This document shows, piece by piece, positions 49,666 through 59,763 of a DNA stretch of 64,000 bases. The notes beneath the pieces are model-generated. The model was not told the DNA's origin. It saw nothing but the letters and a program-made list of their open reading frames with translations, and ran no database searches. Source of the DNA: Lepeophtheirus salmonis (taxonomy: Eukaryota; Arthropoda; Copepoda; Siphonostomatoida; Caligidae); contig NC_052132.2 of NCBI RefSeq assembly GCF_016086655.4, positions 13,270,805 through 13,334,804 on the forward strand. The letters run 5' to 3'. The position numbers and the translations under genes were made by a program. Position 1 is the stretch's first letter; every line of letters starts with the position of its first letter.

Positions 49666-50092
49666 AGAGGCCCAAAATACAGACGATTTTCATCACTATA
49701 TATTGTAGTGATTAACAGGTTGGCTTTTTTGAGCCTGGGATACACTCATCTTTTGAATTCTGAAAATTGATCTAACACGAAACATTTTATCTAATTTGAT
49801 TATTATAGAAATTCGAAAAAAACAACATCATGATACTACAATATATTAGTTCAATTTAGGAATATTTAATTAAAATTTAGATGTTTATTTACGAAATTAC
49901 CCTTTTCATTCATAATTAAATTACCTTCTAAATTGCTTTTTAAGTGTAACGTAACAATCAATAAAAAAAAAATTGATCCTCATTAAAGTTATCTCAAATT
50001 TGATTCATTCTTCAAATAAACTCTCTAGGGAAAGAAAGACCTCAATACAATGAAATGAAATGGAATATGTCTATGTGTATTATAAGTTACCT
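49666..50092. other. Intergenic, nothing recognised
   Basis: AT-rich spacer. No features supported. Confidence 0.4.
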
Positions 50093-50278
50093 CGCTAACA
50101 CAAAAAATACGCTACGTATTTTGTTGTCAGCTGTCAATTCCCTCGTTTCACTTGATACGCCATGGCTTAATCTTTAAGCCAAGTACCGAAACGAAGACGA
50201 AAATAATAAACTGGTGAAAAAATATCCTGGTCAGAATTTATTTTTTTTGTCCGCGAGAGGCAGTATTTTGTTATTATT
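50093..50278. repeat. Solo pieces of the 36-38 kb element family
   Basis: 50093-50165 is the reverse complement of the 38040-38105 end (CTCGCTAACACAAAAAATAC, TTTTGTTGTCAGCTGTCAAT). 50178-50275 resembles the inverted arm in plus sense (AAGCCAAGTACCG, AAAAATATCCTGGTCAGAAT, TTTTTTTTGTCCGCGAGAGG). Together they look like a junction of two arms after loss of the middle. Confidence 0.5.
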
Positions 50279-50568
50279 TCTACCTTCAAGAAAATAACAA
50301 CTCCAGCTATAAACTAGAATATATTTGTCAATTAATAATAAATATTAGGTTTGAGTCACAGTATGGAAAATAGAATATATTCTATTCTATTAATTATAGT
50401 ATTAATAAATAACTATTATCTATAGTTTAGTTATTTTAGTGAGAAATTATATGAGATGATAAGATTAAGGTACGGGAGTCTTCTGAGAATGGCCCACTTT
50501 GCATCTTGCCTTCAAGGGAGCAGATGAGCTTTTACACCATATCAAAAGTTATTTTAGAGAAAAAATCT

Positions 50569-50924
50569 GCATGTCAACTGACCCTTACAAGTACTGCATG
50601 GCTTTGCTGCGTATTGTCAGATGATACCACCTGAAAAAATCCCCTCCCCATGTTTTGGAGGAATCATTCTAAAATTTACAAGGAAGTCCTTGAGGAGGAT
50701 GAATTTTTTATCTGACGAGGCTTCAAACTTCAAGGCTCCATCTTTAAATCCTTCATGCATTAATATCTTGGGGTCTCTGCGGAGGTGGATAAATTGATGG
50801 AAGTTTATGAGGTACATATCGGAACTTGGAATAACTCAATACTGGTCGGCAAAGGGAATACTCGTTTTTAGTCGGAAAAGAGGGCAAATGGCCGCCCCAG
50901 ACTACAGGCGATAGATATTGATGG
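50569..50924 (-). other. Unidentified ORF-bearing stretch (minus strand)
   Basis: A minus-strand frame at 50817-50617 reads MYLINFHQFIHLRRDPKILM, then HEGFKDGALKFEASSDKKFI and LLKDFLVNFRMIPPKHGEG. Composition looks protein-like and the sequence is less AT-rich than its surroundings. I do not recognise a domain. It is likely a piece of an older transposon, since an insertion lies directly next to it. Confidence 0.3.
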
Positions 50925-50929
50925 AACAT

Positions 50930-51412
50930 TGTAATGTATTTCATATTTCTTTCCCCCTTGTTCTTCTTATCCTCTTGTATTTTCTTTTATTATGTATTAA
51001 AGTACTGTCTTTTACGTAGTATAAATAATCGTGTATTTTGTATATTAATTAGAGTAGGGTTTTTGTATTATAAAGAATACAGATGTTCCTTTAACTAACC
51101 GTTGTCTTATTACTCCACGCCTTTCCTTCTCCTCACTTCTCTCAGTCGTCCTGGATCTCTCCTCCTTATAAAGAGTTTCCTTCTCCTCAACCTTGTCAAG
51201 ACACAACCTTAAACGCATCATTGGCGACGAGGATGGGATCACGATCACGTGACCTCCCTGCTGTGGGATCGTCGGCGAAGCTAGCCCTGCTGGAGTTGGG
51301 TAGCCCTTTTTCGTCGACAGGGAGAACGCTCGTTCGTCTACGGAAGGCGGAGCAATATGGACTGTGCCTCAGTTTGGGCCTCCTGGAGGAACAAAATATG
51401 AAATACATTACA
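50930..51412 (+). mobile_element. 483-bp insertion with 19-bp inverted ends, 5-bp target duplication and LTR-like features
   Basis: The ends TGTAATGTATTTCATATTT (50930-50948) and its exact reverse complement (51394-51412) are flanked by AACAT on both sides (50925-50929 and 51413-51417). TG..CA tips and a 5-bp duplication fit an LTR retroelement. TTGGCGACGAGGATGGGATC at 51221-51240 looks like a gypsy-type primer-binding site right after an LTR-like stretch. A coding frame from 51221 (MATRMGSRSRDLPAVGS) runs to the right end. A 19-bp perfect inversion is unusual for LTRs. It may be an internally deleted retroelement or a DNA element. Confidence 0.5.
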
Positions 51413-51417
51413 AACAT

Positions 51418-51763
51418 TCAAGAAGAGGCTACAGAAGAGACCGGTATTGAATTCGGAATTTCTTAAGTTGTTAGAGTTTACCTCAAATGAAGGATGTATA
51501 GTCCATTATAAATTGAAGGAATTAAAGTTGATAAATTATACTTGAATTTGTATTCCTTCTTTTCAACTTGTTTGTTGTTAAGCGTTTATTGGCTCTTAAA
51601 TTTTAGATTCATTTATGGGAAGATAATCACTTCATACATTTATGTATCCCCATCAGGGAGGATCTTCTCATAAAGAATCCTCCTACAATGTACAAGATGT
51701 AGTAAAACTAATTAGTATACAATGATAACACAATGAAACAGCATTCGGCCCACAGGCTGAAGT
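51418..51763. other. Spacer between two insertions
   Basis: AT-rich. The first 50 bp continue the host sequence interrupted at 50929. Nothing else is recognised. Confidence 0.35.
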
Positions 51764-52129
51764 CCACATTTATTATTGTTATTTAAGCCGTAGAACACGA
51801 AAATGACCATTAAAAGATATTAGCTTCTAAGTAAATTACTTCATTTTACTTGATTTCTGGTAGTTGTATACATTTTTGATTAATTCTGATAAAGATAAAG
51901 TAATGAATAATTCATTTTTTAAATGCTGAAATGTTTGTATCAATTTATATTTACTTTGATTTTCATCTATATAGTTCTTTCATTTCGAAATATAGCATTG
52001 AATCGTAATTATACTCTAAAAATTTGATTTAAAAAAAAAAAGGCTCTAAGGGCCAAACCTATATCCATTGAAATTTTTAATGGTCATATTCGTGTTCTCT
52101 ACGGCTTAAATAACAATATTAAATGTGGG
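51764..52129. mobile_element. 366-bp MITE with ~50-bp inverted ends
   Basis: The left arm 51764-51815 and right arm 52129-52077 (reverse complement) share CCACATTTA, TATTGTTATTTAAGCCGTAG, AACACGAAxATGACCATTAA. Outside the arms no clear target duplication is seen. The interior is AT-rich with no coding content. Confidence 0.65.
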
Positions 52130-52823
52130 TTTATTTAAGACCTTCATTTTGTTGCATAGTCTAATATATAATAATTGTAACAATATATATCGATAATTGG
52201 CAGCTTAATTTATTTGTTAAGTGGTTTGCTATTAATGGCGTGTTCCTTTAGTTTTGATTAACTTGGATGACTATTTACGGTATCTATTAGTAATTTGAAT
52301 TCATATTAAAAAATTATACAGTCACATCATGTATCGCAAGCTCCAGGATAAGAACACATTTAAGGTCAATTTTCCCTGGAAAAATGTATCCTGTATGAGA
52401 ACCTTCGTGTTCACCACTTATCCAATTCCATGAGAAAACTTGGTACTGAAAGCGAAGATCTAGAATATATATTGGCAGATTATAGGAGCGAGTAGATCAC
52501 TTCAAGAAAATACGGAGGTCAAAATTCACTTATCTGAGGATATACGAAGGAATTGGGGTTCTTAATAATATAAATGATATTTTGATTTGCACTGAAACTA
52601 CTCAGCCTGCAATAGCGATGCTGAAACGATGCCTTCAACTCTCCTGATTTCATCTCTGTAGTCATACAATTGTATTCTTCAAAGATGGAACATGCAAATT
52701 GCGAATAATTCGAGCAAAGGTTTTGACTTTAAGCATATTGATGCATAATTTTATATCTTCTGGAGATGATTTTCCTTGCTCAAACCACCCATCCGAAAAA
52801 GAGATGCCAAATTCGGACGATGT
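52130..52823. other. Probable interior of a minus-strand Helitron-like element
   Basis: Lies beyond the stop of the Cys/His ORF on the minus strand. Several short frames look protein-like on either strand (for example ILICTETTQPAIAMLKRCLQ on plus near 52580), but none is recognised and all are broken by stops. Confidence 0.3.
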
Positions 52824-53172
52824 TTATTTCCATCTGAAAAAATGTCTTATCCTATTAAACAAGGGGTCTCCTCTGAGCAAGAGAAACCCGGCTCTTTTGC
52901 TCCAATCGAAAGATTTATTGACCTGATAAGATGGTATTTTCTTCATAGATGGTGGAAAACTTCTCACACTTATTTTCGAAAGAAAAGAGTAAAACAACAA
53001 ACCTCCTTCCTCAACTTCATAGTATTTATCTTCCTCTGGGGCCTCCTCATAGGAATCAAAGTCCTCCAAAATATGAAAACGAGAATGTTCTGCTAGATCT
53101 CCGGCAGTCCGCAGTAAATTCTTACAATTATCGCAGGGGCAATAATAAGAAAAAAATGATTAAGCTTTTGAA
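52824..53172 (-). pseudogene. Cys/His-rich ORF, unknown, behind a Helitron-like 5' end
   Basis: An open frame of about 116 codons on the minus strand. It begins after a stop without its own ATG: SYYCPCDNCKNLLRTAGDLA, then EHSRFHILEDFDSYEEAPEE, an acidic stretch and a basic tail ending RHFFRWK. CPCDNC..(12)..H..(3)..H could fold as a zinc finger, and the CPCxxC start recalls transposase-associated fingers, though I cannot assign a family. It lies about 130 bp inside the Helitron-like terminus at 53301, so it may be a captured exon or element protein. The first Met is at 53069. Confidence 0.35.
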
Positions 53173-53199
53173 GCTTTTAGAATCATTTTTTGAGCCTTA

Positions 53200-53301
53200 A
53201 TAACCTACAGGACAAATTTGAGCAAAATCAATTCATTGGTTATGACGTGATTTCCGGACAAACACACACACACAGAGATACATTCACATTTAATATATAG
53301 A
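53200..53301 (-). mobile_element. Helitron-like 5' terminus (minus strand)
   Basis: Reading the minus strand from 53301, after an A, the sequence is TCTATATATTAAATGTGAAT, then a (GT)n run and TTTGTCCGGAAATCACGTC. The TC start, the GT-rich lead and TTTGTCC parallel the leads at 48070 and 48429. No matching CTAG hairpin end was found on the minus side. Confidence 0.45.
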
Positions 53302-53394
53302 TTACAAAGAGTTATTATATTACAGTTTCGGATTTTAATATTATAAAATATATATATAATTCATTTTAAAAATTGTAGAGTAGTAATTTGACAA

Positions 53395-53600
53395 TGATAG
53401 TTTTGGATTACATAAGAGATAAATAGCAGTTGGTATAATTTACTTATTTGGCCAACTATCACATGACTTTTAGTTTTTTTTTGAGAAAAGGATGCGTGGT
53501 AACAAAAAGTAATGACGTCTACTATAAAGAAGAAAACCTTCTACATTTAAATAGCATTAGTACAGAGATAATATTGGTATTATATTAAAATTAATATATA
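53395..53600 (-). repeat. Piece of the 37.6-kb repeat joined to a piece of the 6.31-kb repeat
   Basis: 53395-53470 in reverse complement matches the 37.6-kb repeat (CCAACTGCTATTTATCTCTTA, GACTATCA-type). 53527-53600 in plus sense matches the 6.31-kb family (CTTCTACATTTAAATAGCATTAGTACAG). The two may be parts of a larger family whose pieces are usually seen apart. Confidence 0.5.
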
Positions 53601-53619
53601 TTCCCCTTGGAATACTGTC

Positions 53620-53753
53620 TAAAAAGTGTTTGTAGTATACAATCACACATTTACAACGCTTTATCGTATGATTCGAGATGACCAATAATGAACAAGATAT
53701 ACTTAGTTAAAATAAAAAGGGAAGGAAATACGAAATTACTTTTTCCCAACCTA
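53620..53753 (-). mobile_element. Mariner-like element end, copy of 28263-28400
   Basis: Minus strand from 53753: TAGGTTGGGAAAAAGTAATT, TCGTATTTCC, AAGTATATCTTGTTCATTATTGG, ATCATACGATAA and GTGTATACT-like sequence, aligning with 28263-28400 over about 130 bp. The other end of this copy is missing. Confidence 0.75.
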
Positions 53754-53759
53754 TTAGTG

Positions 53760-54261
53760 TATAATAATCAGCATATTTTTGAATTATGCTGATTAAAAAG
53801 TATGTACCCAAATTCGTGAAAAAATATACCCATTATTTTGTTAAAAGAAGAATTACAAAAATATTGAGTAGGAATTTATATTGCTTTGATTTCCATACCC
53901 CTGGAGTGCACCTGAGCAATAAAACTGCAGGTGTCCATATTCACCTATTTCATACTTATACATAGCTTAATCGATTTCTTGTAACATAAATGATGTTTTT
54001 TCAAATGCATTTTTTTTAGAGACTCGGACATTCTGCCGTAAATAAATGGGTCATTTCTACAAACTCATCGAGAAGGAATAATAATTGAGGAAGTACATTT
54101 CAACAATTTCATAGCTATAAGTATATACGAGCACGAGATTTTTTGTTGTTGCAACCCCTGAAACGTGTTTTTTTATTTTCCAAAATACCACCAACTAAAT
54201 CACCAATTAAATAGTGGAACAATTAGGAGGGGGGGGGAATTTTTTTGTAAAAATGGATTGA
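53760..54261. other. Intergenic, nothing recognised
   Basis: AT-rich spacer with a GGAGGGGGGGGGAA patch near 54225. No genes are seen. Confidence 0.4.
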
Positions 54262-54415
54262 AGACAATAAACAAATTTATCTGCAGACACAGAATCCAAA
54301 ACTGATCTCAGTTTTTCTCTCAGTTGTATGAATTCTGAAATATCTAAGATTATAGTAATTCTGGACAATTATCCTTCAGAGTCATTTTTACCCTTAAAAC
54401 AATCCCCAAATTAAT
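54262..54415 (+). repeat. Dispersed repeat, second copy of the SLC25A21 intron repeat
   Basis: Aligns with 16635-16795 over about 150 bp on the same strand; landmarks are listed there. Confidence 0.7.
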
Positions 54416-55064
54416 AGAAGAATTTATAAAATTTATGTAAAAGTGTTTTTTTATAATTAAAAAGTATTTCTATGGATTCTGTATCTTGTTCTGAACTCAA
54501 TATATTTACATTTTTAGGGTGAAAAATGATGAAAAACAACACTCATCTTTAGACCCTTAAAACTTAATCATAATACACAGTGATGAGGGATATCATAACA
54601 TATATTATAGAACATGTATAATTTAAAAAACAAAATGCATCTCCAATGATTTTTGTTCCATTTGGTATTTTTTAAATGATCCCACTTTGAAAGACTAAAA
54701 TTCTATACTCATCGTGAATGGATCATTTTATTGTTTCGATTCTGGTATCTCATTCCCAAATAATCTTGTCCTGAATACTCGAATTCTTATATTGTATTTG
54801 GTATTTAATGACATTAAGAGCTAATTGGTTCTAGCCTTTGTTTTATTTCCTACCGGCACTCAAATAATAATCAATTATGATTAAGTAGATATGTGCATTT
54901 TTTTATCAATGAGTTCTTATTTTAATTCATAACATAATCACTCACCTTCCCCCATGAAACATTATCCATAGTGATAAAAATCATATTTATTTTGGGCATG
55001 TTAAAAAAAGAAACCCAAAATTAACATACTTATAGAAATACAGGGTTATAACATTACGCGTATA
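54416..55064. other. Intergenic, nothing recognised
   Basis: AT-rich spacer without supported features. Confidence 0.4.
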
Positions 55065-55192
55065 TTACTGATGTTTGACTTCCACCACGCTTTTTAATAT
55101 TGACGTCATAGTGTATGAGTGGCTACATGTTTTGTCAAAATATAAATTTCTCAGCAGTTGGTAACATCAAATTGAAAATATTTAATATGGTC
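55065..55192 (-). repeat. Third copy of the 99-bp-period repeat
   Basis: In reverse complement it reads ACTGCTGAGAAA, TTTTGACAAAACATGTAGCC, ACTCATACACTATGACGTCA, ATATTAAAAAGCGTGGTGGA, AGTCAAACATCAG, matching 38345-38455. Confidence 0.75.
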
Positions 55193-55329
55193 GATTACAT
55201 TAGGTCTAACCTTGTATTTCTATTAACCTTGGTTACCCTGACAATTTGTAGAATGTTTTGGAGAAGATCAGCTACAATCAACAACGGAGGAGGAGAAGAA
55301 GAAAATAAACAAGGACATTGGCAAGAATT

Positions 55330-55392
55330 ACTCTAATATCGATCCTCAATTCTACTCTGAGTCCAACAAGGACTTACAATTATAACTCCACA
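55330..55392 (-). pseudogene. Mariner transposase fragment
   Basis: The minus strand reads GTTATAATTGTAAGTCCTTG, TTGGACTCAGAGTAGAATTG, paralleling the coding DNA at 5010-5055 and 49505-49560. Too short to annotate further. Confidence 0.5.
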
Positions 55393-57117
55393 GCAAGGCT
55401 TCAAGGTTACTTTCCCTGTTTTATGAGCACTCACGAAAAAATACACACGATTTACATCACTAATTATCAATCATAAGCCACTTGTTTAATAATAATAATA
55501 ATAAGATTTTTCATATACCAATACTTTTACTAATCGACACTCGACAATGGTTGAATTGAACCACTTTCACAGGAGAGGCCATAAGTAAATTTTAGCGCCT
55601 CTAAATTAAAAATTTACAAAAAATTCATTAAAAAATAATTTAGATTTTATTTTGATTACAAATAGAGAATTTCATTATCATTTCTAATTTTTTTAATTTT
55701 AAGAAAACTCATTTTAATTTGTTTTTATTGGAAATTTTATCCTAATTCTTGTTTTTATAGGGAATTCAATTCTAAAGTTTTGCATACCTATTCTATCCTT
55801 TGATGCTCCCCAAAATATTCATCACAGGAGGGGAAGGGGGTTCGGGTAGCTGTGCCACTTCGTCACTGTCACATGGTTGATTGGAATTATTTGATTATAT
55901 TTTTTTAATCTTTACTCGATTCGTGTATTCCTCAAACTCGACTTTACTAAATTCCACAACTTTTGAATATAATTCGAAACCGACCAAAATATTTAACAAT
56001 CTATTACAAACCCTTCTTTCTCATGAAAAGAAGAGTTGATCATATATTAAAAAGGGGAAATCACATTGCAAATGTGTAAATTATAAAAAAACTAGAGCTT
56101 GAAAACTGATATAACACGAACTTCAACATTTTGTCTCGAATCCAAGACGTCTTTTTACTACTATTTCCATATTAAATATGTCCATTGTTTGTCATTCCAA
56201 ATAAATATTATTTGGAAAGATTCTCTCTATACATATTTAATAATATATTTTGTCAAAATGAGTGCTTGAATATTAAATGAGGTATAATATGATATTGATT
56301 TTTTTTATTTGACCTCATTTTAGCTATACATAGTTACAGTACATTTTTGGGATATGAGAAGGGGAGATTCTAGAAAATTGCTCCTCATTCATCACTTTTA
56401 TTGTATCACGTACATTTTAATCCAAAAAGAAACCTTTTCTCTAAAATGAAACAGAAAACTGGGCGGAAATTAGTTTGTAGTTAGCCAAAGATTAGGTTTT
56501 AGGACAAGTGACCGAAAACATTTCTGTCGAACGACAATTTGTACTGACTTCTATTAGGCCTTATGCTATATTGAAAAAATAGATTTGGGATTTATTTTTT
56601 CAAATATATGGTTGTTTGAGGAAAATTATAATTTATTTTCTAATAGAGGTCATTCACAAAAAATTAGAAACTTATTCTTAAAAAAAAAAAAGAAAAAGAT
56701 TGTAATTTCGTAAAGGAAAATACATTTGGTTGATTCAATACGAAAACGTTTGAACGAAGATTGACCTGAAATATTTAGCTTTCAATATTTGGGCGACTAT
56801 ATCCTTGCCAATAATGGAGCTAAGAGATTCAAATTTTGCTATCATCATTAGCATCATCTAGTCACTAGGCTGTCGGTTTTTTAAACTATGTCATAAATAC
56901 CAAATTTAGAAAATACATTTAACAGGTAGTAATTATTTTTATACAAATTCATATCTTAAATTCGGTGCTAACCTGTGCTATCTGATTCGATTTGTATAAT
57001 AAAGTTTACATTTCAATAATATAAAACTATCTTATTGAATTTATCTCAATTTATAAATTTGTTAGTCGGGATTTTCATGTTGAACCTGTCATTTCAACTC
57101 ATGTACTATTACTTTAT
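55393..57117. other. Intergenic, nothing recognised
   Basis: AT-rich spacer. 56425-56485 (AAACAGAAAACTGGGCGGAAAT) echoes the start of the 37.6-kb repeat. No exons are seen. Confidence 0.4.
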
Positions 57118-57365
57118 TATTTCAGTATAGACAAACTCTACAACACACTCTGAGCCCTCAGCAATGCACCACTCCTGATATAGTTTGTAAAGCTTGGAAA
57201 TTGACAATGAGTCCTCAACATACCCCGTCATAGAAGATTCTCTGGAATAATGGGATTCCAATCCTGTAATATAATTTATGGTGGCACATGCTTTGTCTTT
57301 CAGATCAACAGGAGTCTTATTTGATGGTCACTGTATTTTGCGTTTACTTGGGTTTCCTATATAAA
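57118..57365 (-). pseudogene. Transposon protein fragment, family uncertain
   Basis: The minus-strand frame reads GNPSKRKIQ, a stop, then DLKDKACATINYITGLESHY, SRESSMTGYVEDSLSISKLY and KLYQEWCIAEGSECVVEFVY. The order I..(ESHYSR)..Y..DLSISKLY.LY...C recalls a region found in uncharacterised transposon-derived proteins of arthropods and other animals. It is cut at both ends. Confidence 0.4.
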
Positions 57366-57559
57366 AATACATTAATTTCTGGAGGACAGTAATGACTGTA
57401 TGTTATCAACCATTATCTATATTTTCAAGTGTAACACTTACAAATTTTGTTATTTTATATTAACCACAATTTATTGATAAATTTTGCAATATTTTAGAAA
57501 TATTTTTTTGAATTTTTTTGCATTCGAGCAGTTATGGTAGTTTTAAACATACTTAAAGA

Positions 57560-57960
57560 CGGTTCAATGTCCATATTAGTAGTTGGAGCAAATTTGAAGT
57601 TGGTGATATTTTCAAGAGTCTTGTTAGATGGAGGCATCTTACCATCATCACCACTGATTATACGTTCAACCTTTTGGATAAATGGAAGATCAGGATTTCT
57701 GTGAATGAAAGAAATTATTTTCTCTGAAGTCTTTTTCCTTTTTTTTTTTGGGAAAATGTTTAATCCTTTTTTCCGCTTCAGAAAGTATATTTAGAGAACC
57801 ATATTTGAGTTTTACTTTGGTTTCAGGATCTGTAATAGTTTCAGATAAAAATGGCAAATTAGCTTTGATGAAAGGCTTCTAAACACAGGATCGTCAAGAA
57901 ATGGCTGGCAATTTTCAATGCTGTGGTTATCTTTTTGATTCAATTCACATGACTCCTAAT
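57560..57960 (-). pseudogene. hAT-like transposase C-terminal relic
   Basis: Minus-strand pieces in shifting frames: NHSIENCQPFLDDPVFRS, LPFLSETITDPETKVKLKYG, SLNILSEAEKRIKHFPKKK, and finally NFKFAPTTNMDIEPSLSMFK. The last resembles the TTNxDxERxFS box of some hAT-type dimerisation domains. Stops and frameshifts throughout. It is distinct from the hAT pair at 25.2 and 59.8 kb. Confidence 0.4.
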
Positions 57961-58077
57961 AGAGTTAAATTCAAAGAAGATTTCAATTTACAAATTTGGC
58001 GCAAAAGTATTTATCCTTTTTGTAAGACTCCAAAAATATCCTCAAATAATCTCAAAAGTTGTTGTGTATTCTAACTA

Positions 58078-58320
58078 ACGGGTGGCCCATCTAGCGGTTG
58101 TATTTTGAACTACCACTTTTTTTGACGTCTGACAGCTGTAGTAACATTCTCATTGTGTCTAATATTTTGTAAAAGGTCTCCGGTTTACGAAATGGTTAAG
58201 TTTACGCTCGAAGAAAATTGGGAAATACTGAAGACTTACTTCCAAAATGGAGAGTTTTCAAACGAAACTTCAAGAAAAAAATAAGGGACTTTTTCCAGAA
58301 AAGGTCAATATGAGCAATTT
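58078..58320 (+). mobile_element. 5' end of a mariner-like element with N-terminal coding stub
   Basis: Begins ACGGGTGGCCCATCTAGCGG, TTGTATTTTGAACTACCAC, a terminal sequence type I associate with mariner-like elements. From ATG 58192 the frame reads MVKFTLEENWEILKTYFQNG, then EFSNETSRKKIRDFF, helix-rich like a transposase N-terminus, and stops at about 58312. The downstream sequence to 58470 is frameshifted debris. Confidence 0.4.
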
Positions 58321-58479
58321 TTTGAGCGATTGAGTGAGGGCTCACAAGTCCTATGTCAAGGTATCAAATCGAGGATGACGTCATTGATTAGTTGTAGAGG
58401 AATTATTTTACATTAGAAATAAATGTAAGGCTGGAATGCATCATTGTGGACGCCCCTGACAGTTTAAACCTATGTTAAT

Positions 58480-59763
58480 TTGCTTTAACAACTTATTCCA
58501 CCATTCATTATATTTATGCGGTCAATCATATCTAACTCTAAGCAAAGATAACACCTATAATCATTCATATTATATAATACTTTTGTTTATTTATACTTAA
58601 TTAAAATACTATGTTGTTGAATAACGGAATCCCGCATGCTAAGTGGCTCGAAATAGATAAAGAATCATGAAATATTTATGTATTTATATACTGAAAATTC
58701 GAATCATTAATTTCTAATCTTGTTAATGTGGTTTTATTTAATCACTATAGAGTTACACACCCTGAAGTTTCTTCTATGAAGATATGAGATTTGCTCTCCC
58801 TTGAGGCTTACCTAATGATTTGAAAAAGTTATATCATATTGAAAGGTAATAAAATAAGTACGTTACACAAAATTTCAAATTCAATATTTTCCTATTAAAC
58901 TAGTTTTATCTGATAATGATAAAAAAACATTTAGAAACAAAAATCATGTCTCTAGCTTCAATATTAAGGAATTAATGACTAATTTGCCTTTGGAATATTA
59001 TTATTTTTCCCCCTATGGTTTATGTAATAGCCTACAGCAAAATCTGTGATCTAATATGATATTCAAATAAAACAACACAACTTTCTTAAACATCAAGATA
59101 ATTGAATGAAACTTTTAGGAATTACAGAGTGTAGTATTATACACAGAAAAGTGTTACTTTTAAATACCTGCAATAAAAATAAAAACCAATAATTTCATGT
59201 TGCACAGTGATAAAGATTGAAGATACTAACATCGGATTAAAATTTATGTACTTTGCATCAACTGATTGATTAGAAACTTGAAATGATACTAGATAAACAA
59301 ATAAATTAACGTCCATTATACTTTTTATTTGATCCATAACACCCCATGCATGATTATTTTGAAGGCTATCGCGAGATGACTTATTTTCGAACGAACGGTA
59401 CGATTAAACCAAGCAACGTATTGGAAATTTTTTTTAAACTAGGTCATAGATTATGAATTTAACTACGTCATAAGTTCAGACGTCAAATTGATTCCCACCA
59501 TTTTAGTAATAAAAATCCTGCATTTCTATGGGGATCTCCCAAACACTTATAGACTTCTGCGCACGCCTGCTGCAAGTTTTTTTTTTTGTACCGTACATCG
59601 GCATTTTGTAACCTACCTACATAAAGGAGAGTTTTGAAATAATTTTTGGGATATGGCTGTAAAATATTCTGGGGAGTTGTAGTCCCTAATGATCCCTAAC
59701 TAAATACTTTACGACCTTCCTTTTAAAAAAGTTTTATTTTATAGACATGACGACACCCTCAAG
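58480..59763. other. Intergenic, nothing firm
   Basis: 59403-59425 (ATTAAACCAAGCAACGTATTGG) resembles the tip of the 36131 element arm. Otherwise AT-rich with no genes. Confidence 0.4.

Noticed and set aside
51045..51248. Arg/Glu-rich minus-strand ORF (EEKETLYKEERSRTTERSEE)
   Set aside because: It is the reverse reading of a pyrimidine-rich LTR-like stretch; low complexity and no domain.
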